Source of the DNA: JBBPYA01 sp038200385
GTDB taxonomy: Bacteria; Actinomycetota; Actinomycetes; Mycobacteriales; Geodermatophilaceae
Direction: 5' to 3'
Length of the DNA stretch: 14,644 bases
Assembly: GCA_038200385.1 (NCBI GenBank)
Contig: JBBPYA010000152.1
Location: 1 to 14,644, forward strand
Every line of letters starts with the position of its first letter. Position 1 is the stretch's first letter. A model generated the notes under the pieces. That model was not told the origin of the DNA, searched no databases, and was given only the letters and a program-made list of their open reading frames with translations. Positions 1 through 6,886 of the stretch are shown here, piece after piece. Both the position numbers and the translations under genes were made by a program.

Positions 1-101
1 GTGCGCCGCTGTCGACCGGGCGCGGTCGCGGCCCGGGCCGCTCCCGGTCGGGCGGCACCCGCGCGGCGTCGGCCCGTCGGGCGGCGGGTCGGGGGGGTCA
101 T
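1..101 (-). CDS. Start of FtsB/DivIC-position septum protein gene (partial)
   Basis: Only the first 33 codons are in the window; the gene runs off the left edge. The ATG at 101-99 overlaps the eno TGA stop in a 4-bp ATGA junction, so translation is probably coupled to eno. The visible peptide is very rich in Arg, Pro, Ala and Gly, beginning MTPPTRRPTGRRR, and contains no recognisable domain. The assignment rests on position: in actinobacteria the gene directly after eno usually encodes a small septum-formation-initiator protein (Rv1024 in M. tuberculosis), with a basic disordered cytoplasmic tail before one membrane helix and a coiled coil. The basic composition fits such a tail. The helix and coiled coil lie outside the window, so the identity is inferred, not seen. 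Confidence 0.6.
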   Translation of the reverse strand, partial: MTPPTRRPTGRRRAGAARPGAARAATAPGRQRR

Positions 102-1405
102 TGCGACCTGCCCTGCGACCCGCTGTGCGGGGACTCGTAGCGCGGGAACGCCGCCCGGCCGGCATATCGCGCGGCATCGTCGAGCTCCTCCTCGATGCGC
201 AGCAGCTGGTTGTACTTGGCGACCCGCTCGCTGCGGGCCGGCGCCCCGGTCTTGAGCTGGCCGCAGTCGGTGGCCACCGCGAGGTCGGCGATCGTGGTGT
301 CCTCGGTCTCGCCGGAGCGGTGGCTCATCATCGCCCGAAGTCCGTTGCGGTGCGCCACGTTCACCGCGTCCAGGGTCTCGGTGAGGGTGCCGATCTGGTT
401 GACCTTGACCAGCAGGGCGTTCGCGGCGGCCAGCTCGATGCCCTTGCGCAGCCGGACCGGGTTGGTGACGAACAGGTCGTCCCCGACGATCTGTACCCGG
501 TCCCCGACCGCCGCCGTCAGCTCGGCCCACCCGGTCCAGTCGTCCTCGGCCAGCGGATCCTCGATGGACACGATGGGGTACGCCGAGAGCAGCTCCTCGT
601 AGTACGCGGTCAGGTCCGCGGCGCTGCGCTGCGAGCCCTCGAACAGGTACCCGCCGTCGGAGTAGAACTCGGTGGCGGCGACGTCCAGCGCGAGCACGAT
701 GTCCTCGCCCAGCACGAGCCCGGCCCGGTCGACGGCCTCGGCGATCAGGTCCAGCGCGGCACGGTTGGAGTCCAGGTCGGGCGCGAAGCCGCCCTCGTCC
801 CCGAGCCCGGTGGACAGCCCCCGCGAGCGGAGCACCGCCTTGAGGGCGTGGTAGACCGAGACGCCGGCCTGCAGCGCCTCGGTGTACGTCGATGCCCCCA
901 CTGGCGCGATCATGAACTCCTGCACGTCCACGTTGCTGTCCGCATGTGCGCCGCCGTTGAGGATGTTCATCATCGGGACCGGCAGCAGGTGGGCCGACGG
1001 CCCGCCGACGTAGCGGAACAGCGGCAATCCGCAGGACTGCGCGGCCGCCCTGGCCACCGCCAGGGACACCCCCAGCAGCGCATTGGCGCCGAGCCTGGAC
1101 TTGTCGACGGTGCCGTCGAGGTCACACAGCTGCTGGTCGATCAGGCGCTGCTCGGTGACCTCGAAGCCGAGCAACTGCGGTCCGATGTCCTCGAGGACCG
1201 CACCGACGGCGCGCCGGACGCCCTTGCCGCCGTAGCGCTGCTCGCCGTCGCGGAGCTCGACCGCCTCGAACGCGCCGGTCGACGCACCGCTCGGGACCGC
1301 GGCCCGCCCGAGGGTTCCGTCGTCGAGGGCCACCTCGACCTCGACCGTGGGGTTGCCACGGGAGTCCAGGATCTCGCGGGCCCCGACGGCCTCGATCGTG
1401 GCCAC
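98..1405 (-). CDS. eno: Enolase (phosphopyruvate hydratase)
   Basis: Enolase interconverts 2-phosphoglycerate and phosphoenolpyruvate in cytosolic glycolysis. The 435-aa product has normal family length and is complete. The N-terminal domain shows AREILDSRGNPTVEVEV (9-25) and the mobile loop SGASTGAFE (39-47). In the barrel, the expected catalytic and metal residues are present: H154 (GGAHAD), E204 (GDEGGF), metal ligands D241, E282 and D309, K334 (LLVKVNQIGT), the signature SHRSGETEDT (361-370) with H362, and K385. The start is GTG at 1405-1403, 7 nt after a strong GGAGGAGG Shine-Dalgarno (1413-1420). The gene stands apart from the LCP gene, with a divergent membrane-protein gene between them, so it probably has its own promoter in 1406-1603. 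An AGGTTA (TAACCT on the minus strand) at 1503-1508 could be a -10, but I see no convincing -35. Confidence 0.98.
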   Translation of the reverse strand: MATIEAVGAREILDSRGNPTVEVEVALDDGTLGRAAVPSGASTGAFEAVELRDGEQRYGGKGVRRAVGAVLEDIGPQLLGFEVTEQRLIDQQLCDLDGTVDKSRLGANALLGVSLAVARAAAQSCGLPLFRYVGGPSAHLLPVPMMNILNGGAHADSNVDVQEFMIAPVGASTYTEALQAGVSVYHALKAVLRSRGLSTGLGDEGGFAPDLDSNRAALDLIAEAVDRAGLVLGEDIVLALDVAATEFYSDGGYLFEGSQRSAADLTAYYEELLSAYPIVSIEDPLAEDDWTGWAELTAAVGDRVQIVGDDLFVTNPVRLRKGIELAAANALLVKVNQIGTLTETLDAVNVAHRNGLRAMMSHRSGETEDTTIADLAVATDCGQLKTGAPARSERVAKYNQLLRIEEELDDAARYAGRAAFPRYESPHSGSQGRSQ

Positions 1406-1463
1406 GTTCGATCCTCCTCCTCGACCTGCCGCGGCGCGCGCCGGCGCCGGTCCCTGCTGATGC

Positions 1464-1480
1464 GCCCGGAACGTCCGGGC
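1464..1480. repeat. Inverted repeat in the eno leader
   Basis: GCCCGGA at 1464-1470 and TCCGGGC at 1474-1480 form a perfect 7-bp inverted repeat around a 3-nt loop. It lies about 59 nt upstream of the eno GTG and about 44 nt upstream of the eno Shine-Dalgarno. It could be an RNA hairpin in the eno 5' leader or an operator. It lacks a T-run, and its position ahead of a housekeeping gene argues against a terminator. Confidence 0.4.
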
Positions 1481-1591
1481 CGCGGCTGTACTCGCGCTGG
1501 CGAGGTTAGTCCGCCGCCGGGTGCCGACCCGCTCGCCCCGCCGGACGACCCTCGGCCATCCTGGCTGTGCCGCGCGGGCGGAGGCGGGTGG

Positions 1592-1597
1592 GATAGT
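1592..1597 (+). promoter_or_regulatory. Putative -10 (GATAGT) for leaderless transcript
   Basis: GATAGT ends 6 nt before the ATG at 1604. This spacing would put the transcription start on or next to the start codon, as in leaderless actinobacterial mRNAs. No clear -35 is visible. The GC-rich GGAGGCGGGTGGG just upstream could instead be read as a poor Shine-Dalgarno. Confidence 0.45.
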
Positions 1598-1603
1598 CCA
1601 CCC

Positions 1604-2524
1604 ATGGGGATGCTGCAGTTGCGCCCGGCCCGGCAGATGCTGGCCGGACTGATCCCCCTCACGGTCATCGTGGTGATCCTGGTCGTGGTGCTGGCCACCC
1701 GCCTGAGCACTGTCAGCGGGCCACTGCGGGCGGCCACCGCCACGGCCACCGGCACCGTGACCTCCACCGGCCTCGGGGCGGCCGGCCTGCAGGTCGCGGT
1801 CGCCTACACCGATGCCGAGGGATCACCGCAGACCGGCCGGCTCACGCTGGACGCGCCGCGGGACATCCCGCTGCAGACCTCGATCCGGATCGCCTACGAC
1901 CCGCAGCGCCCCGCGGCGGTCTTTGCCGCCGGGGACGGCGTCACCACCGCGGTCAACAACATCGTGAACGGCCTGCTGATCCTCGTTCTCGTGCTGGGCG
2001 GCGCCGTGGTCACGACGGGGGTGCGGTTGCTGCGCCGCCGCCGGCTGGCGCAGCGCCCGACAGCGCAGGTGCTCCTCCGCCGGGCGAAGTACCGGCGAGG
2101 GCTGGCCGAACGCAGCTGGCTCGTACTGAACACCGTGCGCGGATCGGTCTACGTCCCGGTCTACTGGGATCCGGCGCTGGAGCGATTCGGCGAGGCGCAG
2201 GCCGCCGCGCTGGTCCACGGGTCGCCGGTCGAGGACGCCCTGCTCGCCTTCGAGGTCCAGGGACAGACCGTGTGGCCCTCGGGGCGGCGGCGGCTGGACC
2301 CCCCGCGGGGTGTGGAGCGGGACGTCTCGCCGCAGTCCGACCGGCCGGTCTCGCTGCTCCGCCAGGTCCGCACCGACGTGATCCCGGTGTTCTTCGCCCC
2401 CGTCCTCGGACTGCTGTGGGCCTATATCGACCAGAGCGGGCCGGCCGGGTTCGCCTTCGCCTCGCTCGCCGCGGCCGGTGTGCTGTTCTGGTTGCCTACG
2501 GTCTACGGCTCGGACCCCAGCTGA
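1604..2524 (+). CDS. Four-pass membrane protein, DUF3592-like
   Basis: The 306-aa product is predicted to be an inner-membrane protein of unknown function. Hydrophobic segments are at about 12-33, 119-143, 258-275 and 281-300. An Arg-rich cytoplasmic stretch (141-170) follows helix 2. Between helices 1 and 2 is a roughly 85-residue extracytoplasmic segment with YTDAEG (68-73) and IRIAYDPQRPAAVF (94-107). The 'YDP..P' phrase ending a small beta-rich segment before a helix is typical of DUF3592 proteins, which is the basis of the call. The start is the ATG at 1604; the same frame stays open upstream across the antisense of eno, but that part is a shadow. A second in-frame ATG at 1610 is possible. 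It diverges from eno and converges on the LCP gene. It is not a usual member of the eno neighbourhood known to me. Confidence 0.75.
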   Translation: MGMLQLRPARQMLAGLIPLTVIVVILVVVLATRLSTVSGPLRAATATATGTVTSTGLGAAGLQVAVAYTDAEGSPQTGRLTLDAPRDIPLQTSIRIAYDPQRPAAVFAAGDGVTTAVNNIVNGLLILVLVLGGAVVTTGVRLLRRRRLAQRPTAQVLLRRAKYRRGLAERSWLVLNTVRGSVYVPVYWDPALERFGEAQAAALVHGSPVEDALLAFEVQGQTVWPSGRRRLDPPRGVERDVSPQSDRPVSLLRQVRTDVIPVFFAPVLGLLWAYIDQSGPAGFAFASLAAAGVLFWLPTVYGSDPS

Positions 2525-2533
2525 CCCGCGTCA

Positions 2534-2551
2534 CCGCCGGCGTCGCGGCGG
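2534..2551. terminator. GC hairpin in convergent gap
   Basis: CCGCCG (2534-2539) and CGGCGG (2546-2551) form a perfect 6-bp stem with a 6-nt loop, 10 nt after the stop of the plus-strand membrane-protein gene. There is no T-run, which is common for actinobacterial terminators. It is a candidate terminator for the rightward transcript. Confidence 0.4.
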
Positions 2552-2573
2552 CGCCGTCGCAGCCCCGCCGCGA

Positions 2574-2600
2574 AGCGGTCACGACGTGGACGGGACCGCT
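2574..2600. terminator. Hairpin just downstream of the LCP gene
   Basis: AGCGGTC (2574-2580) and GACCGCT (2594-2600) form a perfect 7-bp stem around a 13-nt loop. On the minus strand it begins 6 nt after the LCP stop codon (2609-2607). It is therefore placed to end the surA-mazG-LCP transcript. No T-run follows. Confidence 0.4.
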
Positions 2601-2606
2601 GGGGGC

Positions 2607-3770
2607 TCAGCGGGGGACGCGGGGCAGGCGGGGGAACTCGCCCAGGTGGCGCTGCAGGCTCCCGTCGTTGAGGTAGGACCACATCTGGTCGGCCGCGTCC
2701 TCGTCGAGGTACACCGCGGGACGCCCGCCCTCGGTCCCCGTCCCGGTCACGGGCGCGGTCACGAAGTCGATGTCGGACTGGTCCAGGTGGCGCAGGCTCA
2801 CGATCAGCGTGGCCAGATCGCCGTCGGACAGCTCGTCGTCGACGCTGAGCGAGGAGCTCAGGGCCAGTAGGAAGTCGTCCAACCGGCCCGGCTGGACCAG
2901 GAGATTCTCCCGCGACACCGTCGTGACGACGGCACGCAGGAAGTTCTGCACCCGCTGCATCCGGAAGAAGCTGTCGGCCGGGACCGGGCGGGGCTGGCGC
3001 AGGTAGGCCAGCGCCCCCCTCCCGTCGAGGTGGTTGAGCCCCCGGGTAAAGGTCACGCCGGCGAACTGGCCGGCCTCGGCGATGGGTACGTCCACGCCGC
3101 TGAGGGCGTCGGTGACCTCCCGGAATCCGCTGACCTCCAGCTGCGCGAAATGGTCGATCCTGACGTGGGTCAGCGCCTCGACGGTCTGCACGGTCAGGGT
3201 GGGGCCGCCGAGGGCGAAGGCGTTCGCGATCTGGCCGTCCGGATAGCCGGGGATGGGGACGAAGGACAGCGTCGGGATCGCGACCACCTGCACGGACTGC
3301 CGGTCACCGGCGATCTGGACCAGCATCAGGACGTCCGAGCCCGCCTCGGCATCGCCCACCGGGCCACCGGGCTGGACCGTGGGCGGCGCCTGTCCGGAGT
3401 CGGTGCCGACGACCAGGAAGGTCAAGGGGGCCTGACCCGTCGGGCCGAGCGGCGGCGGCGGTGGCCGCAGGGCCGGGTCCAGCGCGGAGAAGACGCCGGG
3501 CAACCGAGCGACGGTGCCGGCGTACCGGTGCGTCAGGAACCAGATCGACCCGACCAGGACCAGCACGACCACCAGGCCCACGACGAGGACGGCGCGCAGG
3601 ACCCGATAGGCCCGGGGTCGGCGGCCCGGCCGGCCCGAGGCGAGTCGACGTCGCACGTGCGGCCCTCGGTCGTCCTCCGCGCCGTGACCCAGGTCGTCGT
3701 CAAGCCCGTCGTCAAGCCCGTCGTTCAGGCCGTCGTCCAGCCCGTAGGCGTCGGTGTCGGATCCGCCCAT
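2607..3770 (-). CDS. LytR-CpsA-Psr family protein with degenerate active site
   Basis: LCP enzymes transfer lipid-linked glycopolymers onto peptidoglycan at the outer face of the membrane. The 387-aa product has an acidic Asp/Gly/Leu-repeat N-terminus (5-34), a basic stretch (39-56), one membrane helix (57-80) and an LCP domain (about 115-285). Visible LCP hallmarks are VVGTDSG (120-126, D124), GSDVLMLVQI (144-153, D146), ANAFALGGPTLTVQTVE (182-198), VRIDHF (203-208), LNHLDGRGALAYLRQ (245-259, R258), and R270 and R273 in FRMQRVQ. Where family members have IPRD, this protein has IPTLSF (165-170), so an Arg and an Asp expected near the pyrophosphate are missing. No C-terminal LytR_C domain is present. 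The ATG at 3770-3768 has a GGAGG at 3779-3783, 8 nt away. It may act as a modified ligase or a non-catalytic LCP protein. Confidence 0.85.
   Translation of the reverse strand: MGGSDTDAYGLDDGLNDGLDDGLDDDLGHGAEDDRGPHVRRRLASGRPGRRPRAYRVLRAVLVVGLVVVLVLVGSIWFLTHRYAGTVARLPGVFSALDPALRPPPPPLGPTGQAPLTFLVVGTDSGQAPPTVQPGGPVGDAEAGSDVLMLVQIAGDRQSVQVVAIPTLSFVPIPGYPDGQIANAFALGGPTLTVQTVEALTHVRIDHFAQLEVSGFREVTDALSGVDVPIAEAGQFAGVTFTRGLNHLDGRGALAYLRQPRPVPADSFFRMQRVQNFLRAVVTTVSRENLLVQPGRLDDFLLALSSSLSVDDELSDGDLATLIVSLRHLDQSDIDFVTAPVTGTGTEGGRPAVYLDEDAADQMWSYLNDGSLQRHLGEFPRLPRVPR
3696..3743 (-). repeat. Four 12-bp tandem repeats within the LCP gene
   Basis: Four consecutive 12-bp units, two identical (GTCGTCAAGCCC on the plus strand) and two diverged, start at 3696, 3708, 3720 and 3732. 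On the coding strand they encode a GLDD/GLND repeat in the cytoplasmic N-terminal tail of the LCP protein. They are in frame, so copy-number change would lengthen or shorten the acidic tail without frameshift. Confidence 0.8.
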
Positions 3771-3831
3771 GGCGGCTGCCTCCGGCTGGTCGGCGGTCGG
3801 GGCGACGAAGGGGCCATCGTAGACACGCCCG

Positions 3832-3844
3832 GTCCCGTCGGGAC
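3832..3844. terminator. Small dyad between mazG and LCP gene
   Basis: GTCCC (3832-3836) and GGGAC (3840-3844) form a short perfect dyad 18 nt beyond the mazG stop, in the 92-bp gap before the LCP gene. It may partly terminate or process the transcript. A TACGAT hexamer on the minus strand (3816-3821) just beyond it could be a weak -10 for the LCP gene. Both readings are tentative. Confidence 0.25.
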
Positions 3845-3862
3845 AGTCGTCCGCCCGCCGGC

Positions 3863-4852
3863 TCAGTCGGTCAGCTCCGCGGCGCGCAGCGCGGCGGCGT
3901 AGCGGTCGGCGGCGACCCGGAGCTCGGCCTCGGCGTCCAGCCCCGCCTCGTGGGCGTCCCGGACGACCTCTAGGAGCCGCTCACCCAGCGTAGGGCCAGG
4001 TCCGGGCGGAGGCAGGCCGGCGCTGCCCGCCCGGCGGACCAGCGCTTGGGCCAGGGCCAGGGCCGGCTGCGAACGGGCCAGGCCCTCGGTCACCGACGTG
4101 CGGCCCTTCTCGGCCCGCTTGATCTGCTCCCAGTTCGTCTCCACCTCCCCGGCACCGGCCACGGTGCGGTCGGCGAACACGTGCGGGTGACGGCGTACGA
4201 GCTTGGCCACGAGGTCGCCGGCGACGTCGTCGATGGTCCACGGCGGGTCGGCCTCCTCGGCCAGCCGGGCGTGGAAGGCCACCTGCAGCAGGACGTCGCC
4301 GAGCTCCTCGCGCAGCGCCGTGAGGTCCTCGTCGACGAGCGCGTCGTAGGCCTCGTAGGCCTCCTCCAGCAGGTAGCGGCGCAGGCTGCGATGGGTCTGC
4401 TCGGCGTCCCAGGGACAGCCGCCGGGTGAGCGCAACCGGTCCATCACCGCGACCACGTCGAGCAGCCGGGCCCCCGGCGGGTCCCAGGACCCGTGGATCA
4501 CCTCGATCTCGACCGGATCGCCGGCGGCCGGTTGCGTCCCGAGCGGGTCCACCGCGACCGCGGCGCGGGCCAGCGCGCGGACCAGGTCGGCGTCGCCGTC
4601 CGGGCCGGCCAGCCACACCACCGGCGCGCCACCGCGGGCCCGCCGCAGCAGGTCCCGCGCCGCGGCGCCGCTATCGATGAGGGACACCTGCGCCACCGCG
4701 AGTCCGCAACCCCGGACGGCCCTGGGCAGCGCGGAGTCGGCGTCGGCGGTGCACAGCTGCCCGGTCCGAACGGCCTCCCACGCCCTCCAGCTCAGCAGCC
4801 CCGCGGGCAACCGGGGGCTCGTCGTGAGCAACCGCACCCGGGCGGAGGGCAC
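3863..4852 (-). CDS. mazG: MazG-family nucleoside triphosphate pyrophosphohydrolase
   Basis: MazG hydrolyses (d)NTPs, including aberrant ones, to monophosphate and pyrophosphate in the cytoplasm. The 329-aa product has an N-terminal region (1-125) like those of actinobacterial MazG proteins and a single MazG domain (about 130-250). That domain shows LRSPGGCPWDAEQTHRSLRR (140-159), the metal-binding EEAYE (163-167) and EELGD (182-186), which form the ExxE...ExxD pattern, and KLVRRHPHVFAD (217-228). A NWEQIKRAEKG stretch (240-250) follows. The rest of the C-terminus is weakly conserved by eye. The GTG start (4852-4850) is 1 nt from the end of the surA-like gene and has no clear Shine-Dalgarno, so translation is probably coupled. 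Rv1021 in M. tuberculosis is the corresponding gene next to eno. Confidence 0.95.
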   Translation of the reverse strand: MPSARVRLLTTSPRLPAGLLSWRAWEAVRTGQLCTADADSALPRAVRGCGLAVAQVSLIDSGAAARDLLRRARGGAPVVWLAGPDGDADLVRALARAAVAVDPLGTQPAAGDPVEIEVIHGSWDPPGARLLDVVAVMDRLRSPGGCPWDAEQTHRSLRRYLLEEAYEAYDALVDEDLTALREELGDVLLQVAFHARLAEEADPPWTIDDVAGDLVAKLVRRHPHVFADRTVAGAGEVETNWEQIKRAEKGRTSVTEGLARSQPALALAQALVRRAGSAGLPPPGPGPTLGERLLEVVRDAHEAGLDAEAELRVAADRYAAALRAAELTD

Positions 4853-4853
4853 C

Positions 4854-5858
4854 TCAGTTCTGCGGCGGCGCGGGGGTCGGCTGCTCGACGACCGACACCA
4901 CGCCGTTGTCGTCCGGGACGAGCGCGCCGGACTCGTCGAACGTGCCGAAGCGCGGGTTGACCGTGATGTCGAGGGAGTCCCGGACCTTCTTCAGCTCGGC
5001 CTGGACGGCGGTCTGGACCTGGTCGCCGGCCTGCTGCGTCAGGGTCGGGCGCAGGTTCTCGAACGTCGGGTACTCCACCGCGGCGATGAACACGACGGTG
5101 ATCTCCCCGGTCTGCAGCAACGGCGCGGTGTAGCCCTGCCCGGCCTTCAGGGACGGCAGGTCGGCCCCCACGCCGGTCAGCTGGGAGCCGGTGACGCTCT
5201 GCAGCGCGGGCAGCGTGTTGGGTCCGGCCAGCGCGGCGGCCTCGGCCGGATAGCTGGACGGGTCAGCGGTCAGCCGGGCCAGCACGGCGTCGGCCGCGGC
5301 CTGATCCTTCGCCGTGATCAGTCCCGCCTGGTAGCGCGCGTACTGGGACTTGGTCGTCTCGTACAGCTGGCGCAGTGAGGCCTCGCTGGTCGGGTCGGAC
5401 AGGCCGGCAGCCTGGGCGATCTGCTCGCCCACGATGAACTGCCGGACCCGCTCCCGGATGTCGGCCCGGGTCTGCCCCTGCGTCGCCTGCTGGTCGTAGA
5501 AACCCTGCGGGTCACCGGTCTGGGCGAGCACCTGGTCCAGTCGGGACGTGACGTCGGCGTCATTGACAGCCACCTCGTAGCGCTGGGCCGCCGCGTCGTA
5601 CACCGCGACGTTGATCAGGTTCTGCAGCACGATCTGGCGATAGTCGGGCAATCGGTTGCCGTACGCCGCCGCCACCCCCTTGTCGGACAGGCCGCGCTCG
5701 ACGGCCTGGTCCAGGTCGGTCGTGGTGATCTTCTGGCCGCCGACGTAGGCCGCCACCGTCGGCGACGTCCGGCAGGCGGTAAGCCCGAGCAGGACGATCA
5801 GCAGGGCAGCAACGCCGCGACCGAGCCGGCGGTAGGTGCAGTACAGGCGGTATGGCAA
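4854..5858 (-). CDS. SurA-like N-terminal domain lipoprotein
   Basis: The 334-aa product is a predicted secreted lipoprotein. It has a short basic N-terminus, a hydrophobic stretch (15-27) and a lipobox LTAC with C29 as the lipidated Cys. After it, VAAYVGGQKITTTDLDQAV (35-53) is the typical opening of SurA/PrsA-type chaperone domains, followed by Gln/Ala-rich helices (70-175) as in SurA_N domains. A parvulin-like (PpiC) domain is not evident; residues 176-300 may be a degenerate one. The role is therefore probably chaperone-like in the cell envelope. The start is a TTG (5858-5856) with GAGGA at 5865-5869, 6 nt away. An in-frame stop lies just upstream, and no ATG or GTG lies between it and the signal peptide. 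It heads the surA-mazG-LCP run and is divergent from the sulfotransferase at 5936. Confidence 0.8.
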   Translation of the reverse strand: MPYRLYCTYRRLGRGVAALLIVLLGLTACRTSPTVAAYVGGQKITTTDLDQAVERGLSDKGVAAAYGNRLPDYRQIVLQNLINVAVYDAAAQRYEVAVNDADVTSRLDQVLAQTGDPQGFYDQQATQGQTRADIRERVRQFIVGEQIAQAAGLSDPTSEASLRQLYETTKSQYARYQAGLITAKDQAAADAVLARLTADPSSYPAEAAALAGPNTLPALQSVTGSQLTGVGADLPSLKAGQGYTAPLLQTGEITVVFIAAVEYPTFENLRPTLTQQAGDQVQTAVQAELKKVRDSLDITVNPRFGTFDESGALVPDDNGVVSVVEQPTPAPPQN

Positions 5859-5922
5859 CGCTCATCCTCGGGACAGTGATAGCGACCCCTCACCTTGTCA
5901 CACCCCCCGCGACGCCCCTGCT

Positions 5923-5928
5923 TAGACT
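5923..5928 (+). promoter_or_regulatory. Putative -10 (TAGACT) for leaderless transcript
   Basis: TAGACT ends 7 nt before the ATG at 5936, and no Shine-Dalgarno is present, which points to a leaderless mRNA. TTGTCA at 5895-5900 resembles a -35 but sits 22 nt away, too far for a standard promoter. The 77-bp gap must also hold the promoter of the divergent surA-like gene. Confidence 0.6.
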
Positions 5929-5935
5929 GCACCGC

Positions 5936-6862
5936 ATGGACGCTGCGGCCGGGGTGTCGGGCGCATTGCCGAACCTCCTCATCGTCGGAGTGGCGAAGGC
6001 GGCGACCACATCCCTGTTCCGCTACCTGTCCCAGCACCCGGAGATCTTCCCGGCCGATCTGAAGGAGCTGCGGTACTTCACGCCGCTGCGCTACGACGAA
6101 CCGCTGGCACCCATCGGGGACTATCTGGCCCACTTCGAGGGCCGCACCACTCAGCGATACGCCCTGGAGGCGACGCCGGGCTACTTTCCCGGTGGCCGGG
6201 CGGTAGCGGCCGGTATCGACGGCACGCTCCCCGGTGCCCGCGTCATCCTCAGTCTCCGCGACCCGAGCGACCGGTGCTGGTCCTACTTCAGATTCGTCAA
6301 GAGCCGCGTCCGAATCCCGCCGGACATGAGTTTCGAGACCTACCTGGACCGGTGTGAGGAGTTGCACCGTCGCGGCACCGACGATCAGCGGGAACATCAG
6401 CCGTTCTGGGGCCTGGGCGCGGGTTGCTACTCGACCTGGCTACCTTCCTGGACCGAGGTGTTCGGCGATCGGCTGCGGGTGGTCTTCTTCGACGACGTGA
6501 TGACCGAGCCACGGACCGCCGTGACCGGCATCTGCAGGTGGCTGGACCTGGACACCGACGCGGTCGGGTCGTTCGAGTTCGCGACCGACAACAAGTCGGA
6601 GCAGTACCGGCACAAACGGCTGCAACTGGCGGCTCTGGCCCTCAACCGCCGCGCTGAGCGCTTCTTCACCCGGCACCGGACGGTGAAGCGGTCTCTGGTC
6701 AGGGTCTACCACCGGTCTAACAGCCAGCCCGCGCCGGATCGACCGTCACCACAGACCTGGGCGCGACTCGCGCAGTTCTACCAGCCACACACCGCCGCGC
6801 TAGCGCGGCAGCTCACGGACCTCGGCGTGCGCGGGCACCCCGGCTGGCTGTCCTCCGGCTAG
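5936..6862 (+). CDS. Sulfotransferase, heparan-type (Sulfotransfer_1-like)
   Basis: The 308-aa product is predicted to move sulfate from PAPS to an acceptor, probably a carbohydrate. The PAPS 5'-phosphosulfate loop is IVGVAKAATTSLFRYLSQHP (16-35) with K21, followed by KELRYF (43-48). The 3'-phosphate site is ARVILSLRDPSDRCWSYF (101-118) with R108 and S116. This arrangement matches bacterial relatives of heparan N-/O-sulfotransferases (usual form GxxKAGTTSL; here the Gly after KA is Ala). There is no signal peptide or membrane helix, so it probably acts in the cytoplasm. The chosen ATG at 5936 follows a -10-like TAGACT. The frame is open 28 codons further upstream, but that extension covers the promoter region and has no family-like sequence. 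It converges with a second sulfotransferase 24 bp away. The acceptor is unknown. Confidence 0.9.
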   Translation: MDAAAGVSGALPNLLIVGVAKAATTSLFRYLSQHPEIFPADLKELRYFTPLRYDEPLAPIGDYLAHFEGRTTQRYALEATPGYFPGGRAVAAGIDGTLPGARVILSLRDPSDRCWSYFRFVKSRVRIPPDMSFETYLDRCEELHRRGTDDQREHQPFWGLGAGCYSTWLPSWTEVFGDRLRVVFFDDVMTEPRTAVTGICRWLDLDTDAVGSFEFATDNKSEQYRHKRLQLAALALNRRAERFFTRHRTVKRSLVRVYHRSNSQPAPDRPSPQTWARLAQFYQPHTAALARQLTDLGVRGHPGWLSSG

Positions 6863-6886
6863 CCGGATCGCCCTGCGTCGCGCCGA

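Noticed and set aside
101..1603. Long plus-strand open frame antisense to eno, continuous with the membrane-protein gene
   Set aside because: It is the GC-rich shadow of eno: low-complexity Arg/Val/Gly/Leu protein with no domain. The real gene in that frame starts at 1604, just after a -10-like hexamer.
5560..5865. Minus-strand ATG at 5865 starting a 101-aa frame with a nearby Shine-Dalgarno-like GAGGA
   Set aside because: The frame overlaps the SurA-like signal peptide and lipobox in another frame and gives a low-complexity product. The TTG at 5858 is the supported start.
6863..6886. Possible terminator between the two convergent sulfotransferases
   Set aside because: Only a 5-bp dyad around 6882-6897 is visible, and it reaches into the coding sequence of the second gene. 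It is too weak to call.
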